7,412 nucleotides of DNA from Alphaproteobacteria bacterium (GTDB lineage: Bacteria > Pseudomonadota > Alphaproteobacteria > Sphingomonadales > Emcibacteraceae): assembly GCA_030432815.1 (NCBI GenBank), contig JAUILB010000135.1:1-7412 (forward strand), written 5' to 3'. A program made the position numbers and the translations under genes. The notes under the pieces are model-generated. The model worked only from the letters and a program-made list of their open reading frames with translations, searched no databases and was not told where the DNA came from. How positions within the stretch are numbered: the stretch's first letter is position 1; every line of letters starts with the position of its first letter. Shown one piece after another: positions 1-6,582 of this stretch.

Positions 1-1753
1 CAACAGAGCTTTTATCTGCCCATCCGCCCCAATTTCTCACCTGTTCCAGAAAAGGTATGAATGCTTCCTCATTCGACGATCCAAGAACGTCGACAAGTTG
101 TCTTTGCCAACGTTCAAGAAATATGGCTTCATCATCAAGCATGATGTCATACAGTTCTTTTTCAGTAATGGGATAATCAAGTTCAAACAATCTTTGCTTT
201 ATTTGTCCTGCTCTTGCACCCAGATCATAGCGGCTATAGCCCACCTTTTTAAAATCATCGCCCGATACCACACGTGCATTTGCTGTCCAAAGTCTTCCAT
301 GTTCGGGATTAACAATACGAGGGCTTTCATCAGATGGATACCAATCATTCCATACCTGCTTTCCATCGGACCAATCCTGTATTTTGTTATAATCCCCTTC
401 CGGTCTTTTGGGGATCCTACCAAATAAGGTCCAAGCGATATTACCGTCTTTATCAACAATAACAGTATTTTGCGCAGGTATAGCCATATTCCCGGCTAAC
501 GAAACTGCTTCATTTACTGATTTTGCCTTTTCAAAATTAAACAATTCCAGATTTACACCGTCTGGCATATGAGCTACCCAACGATAAACATATTCTGCAC
601 CGTCCGGCATTTCAATAACAGGCCCCCATATAGTTTCCTTGACAAGCATTGTTTCAGCACTATCACCTGCAATATTGATAATTTCTTCCTGAATTTCAAA
701 ATCCACATAACCCTGATCGGTTAAATACTGGTTATCATTTTCCGGGTTGATCCTGAGTTCAATTAAATCAGAATGATCTATATTTGAATTGGTAAAACCC
801 CATGCGATGTGACCATTGCTACCAACAACAATAGCGGGCACACCCGGCAGTGATACGCCCGTAATATCCAATGATCCATCTGCAAGCTTAAGACGCAATT
901 TATACCAGATTGACGGAGAGCGCAGCGTAAGATGCATATCATTGGAAATCATCCCCGATCCTGTTTCGGTTAGCTTCCCTGATACCGCCCAATTATTGCT
1001 CCCAAGCATTGGTGTATCATCCCGGCGGATCAGCGCAACTGAACCTTGTTCTAACAGGGAACTATCCGGGATGTTGACGACTTCAATTCCAGTTTCTTCG
1101 TGGATCGGCGAATCCCAGTCCGTTTGTTTTGGGAGCAAGAATTCAGCAAGCTCGGCAGGAAGAGATTCTCTTAACAAATGATTTTGCCATTCAAAGTCAC
1201 CATCCGATGACTGTAATGTAAAAAACATGGCGTAAATTGCAAGAAAGGTATCTTCCCGTGTCCATGGTTTTGGTGTAGCACCTAGCAACCAATATTCAAA
1301 AGGTTTAGAGCCAAGAGCCTCTAATCCATCATTTACCCCGCGAGCATATTGATCAAGTTGAAAACGTTCAAAATCTGATAACAGATCAATTGCAACTGTT
1401 GCCCGACTGCGAAAACGGTGAACACGATTTTCACGGTCCGTACTCACTGCCAATGATCCAAAAAGTTCAGAAAGCTCCCCGGCTGCCAATCGCCTGGAAA
1501 GATCCATTTGAAAAAACCTTTCCTGCGCATGTAAATATCCTGAAACATAAGATAGATCGGATCTGTTGTGCGCTGTAATAGTGGCATTCCCATATTCATC
1601 ACGCTCTAACATTACCAGCGCGGATACGCTGCTCGCCTCAATGACCCCATCTAATTCCGGTAAGCTTCCCCTGAAACCAAAATAAATAACAGAGCAGGCC
1701 ATCAGGGGCACACCTATCAAAATATACGCAGCTATTTTAAACCATCTAAGCAA
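1..1753 (-). CDS. Penicillin acylase family protein (Ntn-hydrolase), membrane-anchored, C-terminus cut by window edge
   Basis: The minus strand reads without a stop from the left edge to an in-frame TAG just upstream of the start, giving about 584 residues; family members usually have roughly 750-800, so about a quarter is missing. These enzymes self-cleave before a serine that becomes the N-terminal nucleophile of the beta chain and hydrolyse amide bonds of acylated compounds. Visible landmarks: a hydrophobic N-terminal segment (about residues 5-24) followed by FRGSLPELDG, the usual start of the mature part; GYLHAQERFFQMD (72-84); the nucleophile Ser252 in GSNNWAVSG; HIAWGFTN (315-322); WGPV (376-379); and PAQNTVIVDKDGNIAW with the likely oxyanion-hole Asn429. 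The start is uncertain. The first ATG (1702) would remove most of the anchor, so I chose TTG 1753, with a weak GGA eight bases upstream; TTG 1759 is also possible. A weak TAGAAT box at 1787-1792 could be its -10. Substrate unknown; acyl-homoserine lactone, lipopeptide or beta-lactam amides are family possibilities. Confidence 0.9.
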   Translation of the reverse strand, partial: MLRWFKIAAYILIGVPLMACSVIYFGFRGSLPELDGVIEASSVSALVMLERDEYGNATITAHNRSDLSYVSGYLHAQERFFQMDLSRRLAAGELSELFGSLAVSTDRENRVHRFRSRATVAIDLLSDFERFQLDQYARGVNDGLEALGSKPFEYWLLGATPKPWTREDTFLAIYAMFFTLQSSDGDFEWQNHLLRESLPAELAEFLLPKQTDWDSPIHEETGIEVVNIPDSSLLEQGSVALIRRDDTPMLGSNNWAVSGKLTETGSGMISNDMHLTLRSPSIWYKLRLKLADGSLDITGVSLPGVPAIVVGSNGHIAWGFTNSNIDHSDLIELRINPENDNQYLTDQGYVDFEIQEEIINIAGDSAETMLVKETIWGPVIEMPDGAEYVYRWVAHMPDGVNLELFNFEKAKSVNEAVSLAGNMAIPAQNTVIVDKDGNIAWTLFGRIPKRPEGDYNKIQDWSDGKQVWNDWYPSDESPRIVNPEHGRLWTANARVVSGDDFKKVGYSRYDLGARAGQIKQRLFELDYPITEKELYDIMLDDEAIFLERWQRQLVDVLGSSNEEAFIPFLEQVRNWGGWADKSSV

Positions 1754-1794
1754 TATCAATGTCCGTATCGGCAAAAATTTACTACTATTCTAAT

Positions 1795-1830
1795 AAAAAA
1801 TGGGCCAGACGAAATAAATTGTCCAGCCCA
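1795..1830 (-). terminator. Rho-independent terminator of the lipoprotein acylase gene
   Basis: On the minus strand, TGGGCTGGAC and GTCTGGCCCA form a 10-bp stem with two G-U pairs around a 10-base AT-rich loop, followed directly by six T residues. It lies 24 bases after the stop codon of the gene ending at 1855 and about 40 bases before the next minus-strand start, so it should largely uncouple the two acylase genes. On the plus strand there is no comparable T run. Confidence 0.85.
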
Positions 1831-1854
1831 TAAATTCAATTTTAGAATTCCTGC

Positions 1855-4032
1855 TTATTCACCAGGGTGATAGGTACGTTCCGCATTCGCTTCCACATCT
1901 TCGCGATAATAATGAACATCACGGAATTCACCGCGTCCATACATTTCACCCTGATCAAAGAAGTGTGGCGAATTTGGATCACTGTTTAATCCGCCGGCCA
2001 TAAGCGCTTTTGCGGTTACCTTGTCACCAAATTCGATAGCAGCAATGAAACTATTACCACTTGTACCATACCATTTTTTAGTACCGGGATATTGTCTTGT
2101 CCCAATTGATGCAAGCGCACCCCAGCGACCAGAAGCAAGTTTCATTGGATAGCTTGGTTTATTATCATCAAACGTTTGAATGATACTCCCATCGTTACGT
2201 TGAAAACGGTTAATCTCACCCCAGGCAATTTGCCAGGTTCCGAAATCTGCTTCCATGCGTTCAATTGCGGCTTTTAAAGCTGCAAGATACTGCTCAGCAG
2301 AAATCTCAGTTTCCACATACGCGTAAGCATCGTAAGGATCAAGATCATCACCGCGTGGTAACAGGCTCCATAGCTCATTGCCCCAATGATGGGCAAGTGA
2401 TGTTTCAACACTGTCCATGCTGGTGCGTTTATCCCATGCAACCAGCATATCAACGGCTTCTTTAAGGCTTTCATCCGGATTTGCATCATACGCTGCTTTT
2501 AAAACCGGAACAAAACGTTCAAATGATGGAAGTAACCCGTCATATCCGGCCTCAATAAGCTTATCAATGTCAAAATCATTGATGTTCGGATATAGCCCAA
2601 GAGCATGTTCACCACGCGGGTTTTCAAAATTTACCGACATATAGCTGGGGTAATCTTCCTTCTTCGGGCTATGATCCGGCCCGGCAGCACTGAATGGCCA
2701 GTTATTTGTATTATAAAGCCATCCTGATCCGGGGTTTAAAAGATTTATTGCTTCTTCCACCGGATGTAATCCTTTCCAGTCCGTGTCAGGATTATTTCCG
2801 TCAACCGGGTGATTAAAGTCATAATCCGTGTTACGGATCGGATGAAAGTTACCGTGGAAATAGGCAATATTACCATCTTTATCCGCATAAACCGTATTGT
2901 TAGATGAATTTGATTTAAGCCTCATCATTTCATAGAATTCAGCATAAGATTTGGTTTTTGTCCGTGTATAGGATTGGTTAAGTGCCGTCAGCGGAATATT
3001 CATCAACTGTACGGCAATCCATCTGCCGTCATCGTCGGAACGAACAACCGGACCATGATGAGTATGATAGACCGTAAAGTCACGTGATGCCATTGAACCA
3101 TCTTGGGCTTTATATTCAATCGTTTCGACTGACTGTTCTACTTCGCGTTCTTCATCACCATACATATAATAAAGTTTGCCATCACGCTCGATGATTTCAT
3201 TATAGTAATATTCGTCGATTACATCTGAACGTGTAGATGTATGCATCCAGCCATTATATTCACTAAAGCCCTGATAGATGAAAAATTGGCCCCAGGTTAA
3301 TGCGCCATAGGCATTAAGACCTTCTTCACTAACCATATGGGCTTCTTCACGAAAATAATGGGTCGTATGTGGATTGATATAAAGAAGTGCTTTGCCGTTT
3401 ACTGTTTTTTCCGGTGCAATGGACATCCCGTTTGAACCGCGTGGTTCCCAATCAACAATGTCGGGTGCGGCAGCCATTTCCTGCGTACCACCATAAAATC
3501 TTTCAAGTTCACTGATTGAAATACGTTCGATATCACCACCAATGCTTCCTTCTGAAAACGACAGTGCCATCCATGGTTCAAACCTTTTAATTACTTTCGG
3601 CTGAACTTCGGGATGAGTATAAAGATAGTAATTAAGCCCGTCAGCATAAGCATCCATTAATTTTTTAAGCCAATCCGGTGCTTCATTATAAAGGCGCTTC
3701 ATTTCATCTTGCTGAATGAACAGACGCATACGCAAGTCACGATAAATTTCACCTTCCCCTTCGGCTTGTGCCAAAAGGCCCATTGCGTTCATATAATTGA
3801 CTTCTACGCGATTAAAGTCATCCTCGGCCTGTGCATACATAACACCGAAAACCGCATCTGCATCAGTTTTTCCATATATATGAGGGATGCCCCATTTATC
3901 CCTTATGATAGTTATATTTTGTGCTTGCGCTGCCCAGCGATCCTCTTCTGTCATAACGGCATTTTCATCACCGCTATCCTGTGAAGAACATGCCGAAATA
4001 GCCAACAACATTATTATCAGATATTTTTTCAT
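1855..4032 (-). CDS. Penicillin acylase family lipoprotein (Ntn-hydrolase acylase)
   Basis: A complete 725-residue protein. The N-terminus is a lipoprotein signal with lipobox ISAC and lipidated Cys15; Ser at +2 would favour the outer membrane by E. coli rules. Family marks: a WGIPHIYG-type opening (47-54); the self-cleavage site and beta-chain nucleophile Ser200 in PRGSNGMSIAP; NPH (220-222); MVSEEGLNAYGALTWGQ (233-249); GWMHTSTRSD (261-270); HHGPVV (325-330); and SNNTVYADKDGNIAY, whose Asn379 is the probable oxyanion-hole residue. The Ser-to-Asn distance (179) closely matches that in the neighbouring acylase (177), but overall the two proteins are different. Cleavage would give an alpha chain of about 180 residues and a beta chain of 526. 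It should hydrolyse the amide of an acylated molecule in the envelope; acyl-homoserine lactone or aculeacin-type acylase activity is possible but not shown. The ATG start is supported by AAAGGGA ten bases upstream. The gene has its own promoter and terminator, so it is probably monocistronic. Confidence 0.93.
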   Translation of the reverse strand: MKKYLIIMLLAISACSSQDSGDENAVMTEEDRWAAQAQNITIIRDKWGIPHIYGKTDADAVFGVMYAQAEDDFNRVEVNYMNAMGLLAQAEGEGEIYRDLRMRLFIQQDEMKRLYNEAPDWLKKLMDAYADGLNYYLYTHPEVQPKVIKRFEPWMALSFSEGSIGGDIERISISELERFYGGTQEMAAAPDIVDWEPRGSNGMSIAPEKTVNGKALLYINPHTTHYFREEAHMVSEEGLNAYGALTWGQFFIYQGFSEYNGWMHTSTRSDVIDEYYYNEIIERDGKLYYMYGDEEREVEQSVETIEYKAQDGSMASRDFTVYHTHHGPVVRSDDDGRWIAVQLMNIPLTALNQSYTRTKTKSYAEFYEMMRLKSNSSNNTVYADKDGNIAYFHGNFHPIRNTDYDFNHPVDGNNPDTDWKGLHPVEEAINLLNPGSGWLYNTNNWPFSAAGPDHSPKKEDYPSYMSVNFENPRGEHALGLYPNINDFDIDKLIEAGYDGLLPSFERFVPVLKAAYDANPDESLKEAVDMLVAWDKRTSMDSVETSLAHHWGNELWSLLPRGDDLDPYDAYAYVETEISAEQYLAALKAAIERMEADFGTWQIAWGEINRFQRNDGSIIQTFDDNKPSYPMKLASGRWGALASIGTRQYPGTKKWYGTSGNSFIAAIEFGDKVTAKALMAGGLNSDPNSPHFFDQGEMYGRGEFRDVHYYREDVEANAERTYHPGE

Positions 4033-4074
4033 TTGGAATGTGTCCCTTTAATTGAATCCGTTAATCCGCAAAAA

Positions 4075-4103
4075 ACAATAGCCATCCCCGTAATGACTGT
4101 AAA
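4075..4103 (-). promoter_or_regulatory. Sigma70-like promoter of the lipoprotein acylase gene
   Basis: Reading the minus strand, TTTACA (4103-4098; five of six consensus bases) is followed after exactly 17 bases by TATTGT (4080-4075; four of six). This would start transcription near 4068 and leave a leader of about 36 bases, containing the AAAGGGA ribosome-binding site of the gene starting at 4032. It sits just downstream of the receptor's terminator, as expected for an independent unit. Predicted only from motif and position. Confidence 0.55.
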
Positions 4104-4118
4104 GCATTGTTCTATTAA

Positions 4119-4146
4119 AAAGGCCTGTATCAAAGTACAGGCCTTT
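4119..4146 (-). terminator. Strong Rho-independent terminator of the TonB receptor gene
   Basis: A perfect 11-bp inverted repeat, AAAGGCCTGTA and TACAGGCCTTT, with a six-base loop is followed on the minus strand by further T residues (five Ts in a row, three of them inside the stem). It starts 11 bases after the receptor's stop codon. The plus-strand reading ends in three Ts within the stem and then ATCTTAT, so it would work less well in that direction. No plus-strand gene ends here. Confidence 0.92.
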
Positions 4147-4157
4147 ATCTTATATCT

Positions 4158-6230
4158 TTAAAAACGAACTTTCGCGCCGCCATAAAATGCTCGAGGCCGA
4201 CCAACAAAATAACGTTCGCCAACACCAAAGGGCGCATAATCTGCGCGCTCTGCATAACGAACATTGGTAATATTCATAACGCGCATGAAAATATCAACAT
4301 TTTCCATTGCTTCCGCTTCTACACGAAGATTGAAATAATTATGACCTTCATACTTATATGTATTGGTTGGTTCCATATAATAGGACCCCATCCAGGCCCA
4401 TTCCAGCCCTGCTTTTACTTTATTTGCCGGTATCCAGTTAAGTTGAATGCTGCCAAAATTTCGCGGTGCAGTATCAATATCCAGCCCATTCCAATTAATA
4501 CCATCTGATAAATAATCGAAATCATATTTATGCTCTGCAAGACTACCGCTGGCACGAATACTGACATCGATTGGAAAGCGATATTCGAACATGCCTTCTA
4601 CGCCAATGTGCTTGGATTTACCATTATCGACATTGATACGATTATCCTGGAAGATCACATTATCCTTTTTCATGTAGAAACCGGCAATTTCGTAGGAATA
4701 AGTATCTGTAATGCCACGAATACCCACTTCAACACTATCAAGTTTAACGCTATCAATATCCGCTACGAGTTGCCCAACTTGCAAACGATAAAGCTCCGCT
4801 GTTTGCGGTGCACGGAAACCTCGGCTATAGCGGGTAAAGAAATTGTTATCGTCATCTATTTTAAACAATAATCCTGCTTCAAACGACACATTGTTAAAGC
4901 TGTCTTCACGATCCTCAGGTCGTGTATAACGACAACCACCAAAACCGCAGGGATTACCATCTTCGTCAACACGACCACTGGTCATGCGGTTATTATAATC
5001 ATATTTCATATGTTCCGCACGAACACCACCCATAAGAGATAGCTGGTCATTAATATCAAATTCACCTCTTAAAAAACCGGCTATTAATTTAGTATCAACT
5101 TCATAGTCATATTGTTTGCCTGAAGGAATTGTTGCAACAAGGAAAGCACTTCCTACTGTTGGTCCGTCCTGCGTTTGTTTTAATTCACCATGACCTAGCT
5201 CACCATCAACGCCTGCAATCAATTCAAACTGCTCACCTTCATTGATGTAAAATGCACTTTGAAAACCAATACTTTTCTGTTCATTTTCTTCAAGTGGTTG
5301 CCCCGGAATAAAATGCATTAAAAATTCCATATCCATGCTTCTGGCATAGGGAGTAACCTGCAAGCGCACATTGTCTGATACGTCTGCCGATATTGTCGAC
5401 CAGTAACGGAAAGATTGAGCCTTTCTGAAAGCTTCAGGATTGGCATTGGTCTTCGCAGCTACAGGATCTTTATAAAGATCAACCCCGACAAGATAACCCG
5501 CTGTTTCCTGATCAAGATTTGTAAACAAGAAATTAGAGGAAATTTCAAATCCGCCATTATTATATTCGTGCCTTATCTGGCCTTTTTGCTGATCAAAACC
5601 GCTTTCTTCTATATATCCGCCATCATGCGCGACCGTGCCTGTTACACGAAAGCCATGGTTTCCATTTATAAAAGCACCGCTTCCATTAAATTTCAGATGT
5701 CCCCACGAGCCTCCTTCCATGCTTGCGTAGGAATTTGCATCACCCACTGTTTGTGAAACAATATTAATAACACCATGCATCGCGTTTGATCCGTAAAGGA
5801 CAGAACCGGGACCACGAACCACTTCAATGCGACCAGCTTGCTCGGAAAAACCGTCAAACAGTTCATTAACATTACAAAAGCCCGCGCCACGTAACGGCAC
5901 ACCATCCTGAGCGGTCATAAAGGCACCACATGCACCTGCACCGGTAAATATCGGTGAACGCAATGCTATCAGTGATTCCTGACCGTTGTTTCTTGAAATG
6001 TTGGCACCAGGGATACTAAGCAATATTTCATTAATGTGCGTGGGCGCAACAAACTGTATGTTTTCACCTGTCACCGATGCCTGATTACCAATAACATTAT
6101 TTGCTATCTGTTCGCTTCGGGTTGTGGTCACAGTAATAACTTCACTTTCAACTGGCTGTTGTGCCTCAGCCATCATTGGTAACGCCATAATAACACTGGT
6201 GCTTAAAATAAGATTCCTTTTATGTTTCAT
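4158..6230 (-). CDS. TonB-dependent outer-membrane receptor
   Basis: A complete receptor of 690 residues from the ATG at 6230. An in-frame TTG at 6254 would add eight residues, but it lacks a ribosome-binding site and would put charged residues ahead of a good signal peptide (MKHKRN, hydrophobic core, cleavage after AEA). The mature protein begins with a TonB-box-like EVITVTTTR (30-38), then a plug domain (about 40-165) with RGPGSVLYGSNAMHGVINIV, and a beta-barrel ending in the terminal Phe (KVRF). YSRGFRAPQTAELYRLQ (468-484) is a typical barrel motif. It would import a scarce ligand, powered by TonB-ExbBD, which is not in the window. Cys101/Cys119 in the plug and Cys428/Cys433 (NPCGFGGC) in a predicted extracellular loop could form disulfides. 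No SusD-like partner adjoins it. The ligand cannot be read from the sequence: siderophore, cobalamin, PQQ or another small molecule all remain open. The gene is divergent from a quinoprotein gene and has its own terminator. Confidence 0.93.
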   Translation of the reverse strand: MKHKRNLILSTSVIMALPMMAEAQQPVESEVITVTTTRSEQIANNVIGNQASVTGENIQFVAPTHINEILLSIPGANISRNNGQESLIALRSPIFTGAGACGAFMTAQDGVPLRGAGFCNVNELFDGFSEQAGRIEVVRGPGSVLYGSNAMHGVINIVSQTVGDANSYASMEGGSWGHLKFNGSGAFINGNHGFRVTGTVAHDGGYIEESGFDQQKGQIRHEYNNGGFEISSNFLFTNLDQETAGYLVGVDLYKDPVAAKTNANPEAFRKAQSFRYWSTISADVSDNVRLQVTPYARSMDMEFLMHFIPGQPLEENEQKSIGFQSAFYINEGEQFELIAGVDGELGHGELKQTQDGPTVGSAFLVATIPSGKQYDYEVDTKLIAGFLRGEFDINDQLSLMGGVRAEHMKYDYNNRMTSGRVDEDGNPCGFGGCRYTRPEDREDSFNNVSFEAGLLFKIDDDNNFFTRYSRGFRAPQTAELYRLQVGQLVADIDSVKLDSVEVGIRGITDTYSYEIAGFYMKKDNVIFQDNRINVDNGKSKHIGVEGMFEYRFPIDVSIRASGSLAEHKYDFDYLSDGINWNGLDIDTAPRNFGSIQLNWIPANKVKAGLEWAWMGSYYMEPTNTYKYEGHNYFNLRVEAEAMENVDIFMRVMNITNVRYAERADYAPFGVGERYFVGRPRAFYGGAKVRF

Positions 6231-6282
6231 TTTATCATATTCTTTCTTAACCAATTTTCAGACTGAGCTAATCATTAAGCTT

Positions 6283-6288
6283 ATTATA
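6283..6288 (-). promoter_or_regulatory. Candidate -10 box for the TonB receptor gene
   Basis: On the minus strand there is a perfect TATAAT, 52 bases ahead of the chosen ATG. It would put the transcript start near 6277 and give a leader of about 46 bases. No good -35 hexamer is found 16-18 bases upstream (AATTAT is the closest), so the promoter may depend on an activator or be a chance match in AT-rich DNA. Confidence 0.4.
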
Positions 6289-6428
6289 AACAGATGTCTG
6301 CTAAAATAATTTTGCTTAAATGTTATATCATAACTCTACAAGTCTAGCCGTATAGCATGGTATCTGGTCTTTTTGAACAAAAAAGATAAACTAATACCCT
6401 TTCCATCTATTTTCTTAATTTTTAGACC

Positions 6429-6461
6429 CGATTTGAGTCGATTTGACTATACACATCGACT
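6429..6461. repeat. Cluster of CGATTTGA direct repeats and an AGTCGAT inverted repeat
   Basis: CGATTTGA occurs at 6429-6436 and again at 6439-6446, a spacing of one helical turn (10 bases). AGTCGAT at 6436-6442 is matched by its exact inverse complement ATCGACT at 6455-6461, with a 12-base gap. The overlapping half-sites lie mid-way in the divergent promoter region, as expected for a regulator's binding site. The regulator is unknown, and short repeats can arise by chance. Confidence 0.4.
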
Positions 6462-6483
6462 TTAAAACCTTATAACATACGAA

Positions 6484-6496
6484 GTTACATTGTAAC
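6484..6496. promoter_or_regulatory. Perfect palindrome GTTACA-T-TGTAAC, candidate operator
   Basis: Six-base arms around one central base give an exact 13-base inverted repeat. It lies about 50 bases upstream of the plus-strand -10 box, and its arms are too short and AT-rich to be a terminator. The symmetry suits a dimeric helix-turn-helix regulator acting on one or both divergent genes. No regulator gene is in the window, so the assignment is inferred. Confidence 0.45.
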
Positions 6497-6534
6497 AATA
6501 ATCATAAAAAACCGATTCTCTGTCGGCGTATTAA

Positions 6535-6550
6535 TATAATGTGATATAAT
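6535..6550 (+). promoter_or_regulatory. Tandem TATAAT boxes, extended -10 promoter of the quinoprotein gene
   Basis: Two exact TATAAT hexamers occur at 6535-6540 and 6545-6550, one helical turn apart. The second is preceded by TG plus one base (TGATATAAT, 6542-6550), an extended -10 element that can work without a good -35, and none is seen at the right distance (GTCGGC at 6522-6527). Transcription would start near 6557, leaving a leader of about 26 bases. Confidence 0.5.
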
Positions 6551-6571
6551 AATCATTCATGTTGCTTAAAT

Positions 6572-6576
6572 GGGAG
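6572..6576 (+). promoter_or_regulatory. Ribosome-binding site of the quinoprotein gene
   Basis: GGGAG lies six bases ahead of the ATG at 6583, a good Shine-Dalgarno sequence at normal spacing. It fixes the start of this gene, which also begins with a complete signal peptide. Confidence 0.75.
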
Positions 6577-6582
6577 ATAAGA

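Larger units (their letters stand above)
6231..6582. other. Divergent intergenic regulatory region, no gene
   Basis: This AT-rich stretch of about 350 bases separates the minus-strand receptor from the plus-strand quinoprotein. I see no credible coding sequence, RNA gene or known riboswitch. It holds promoter-like boxes for both directions, a 13-base palindrome (6484-6496) and a repeat cluster (6429-6461), all listed separately. It is longer than two simple promoters need, which leaves room for transcription-factor sites. Confidence 0.7.

Noticed and set aside
98..1578. Several plus-strand open frames (98-427, 816-1181, 1390-1578) and a minus-strand one at 199-459
   Set aside because: They lie inside the continuous minus-strand acylase frame, which shows family motifs throughout. 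Their translations show no recognisable domain and they lack ribosome-binding sites.
1..1753. Possible frameshift or pseudogene in the left acylase, because no long ATG-started frame is obvious there
   Set aside because: The frame was followed codon by codon from the upstream stop to the window edge without interruption. It is simply cut by the edge and has a non-ATG start.
2265..3984. Open frames overlapping the lipoprotein acylase (2265-2465, 2274-2489, 2417-2644, 3399-3581, 3709-3984)
   Set aside because: All are shadows of the 725-residue acylase, which is complete and carries its catalytic motifs.
6259..6272. Minus-strand ATTAGCTCAGTCTG, resembling a tRNA D-arm
   Set aside because: No acceptor stem, anticodon arm or T-arm (GGTTCRA) can be placed around it; it is a chance match.
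4530..6309. Open frames overlapping the TonB receptor (4530-4871, 5415-5756, 5693-5905, 6124-6309)
   Set aside because: They run in other frames of an intact receptor and show no protein-like features of their own.
6369..6385. CTTTTTGAACAAAAAAG as a hairpin or terminator
   Set aside because: The arms are only A/T pairs, no gene ends nearby, and such runs are expected in this AT-rich region.
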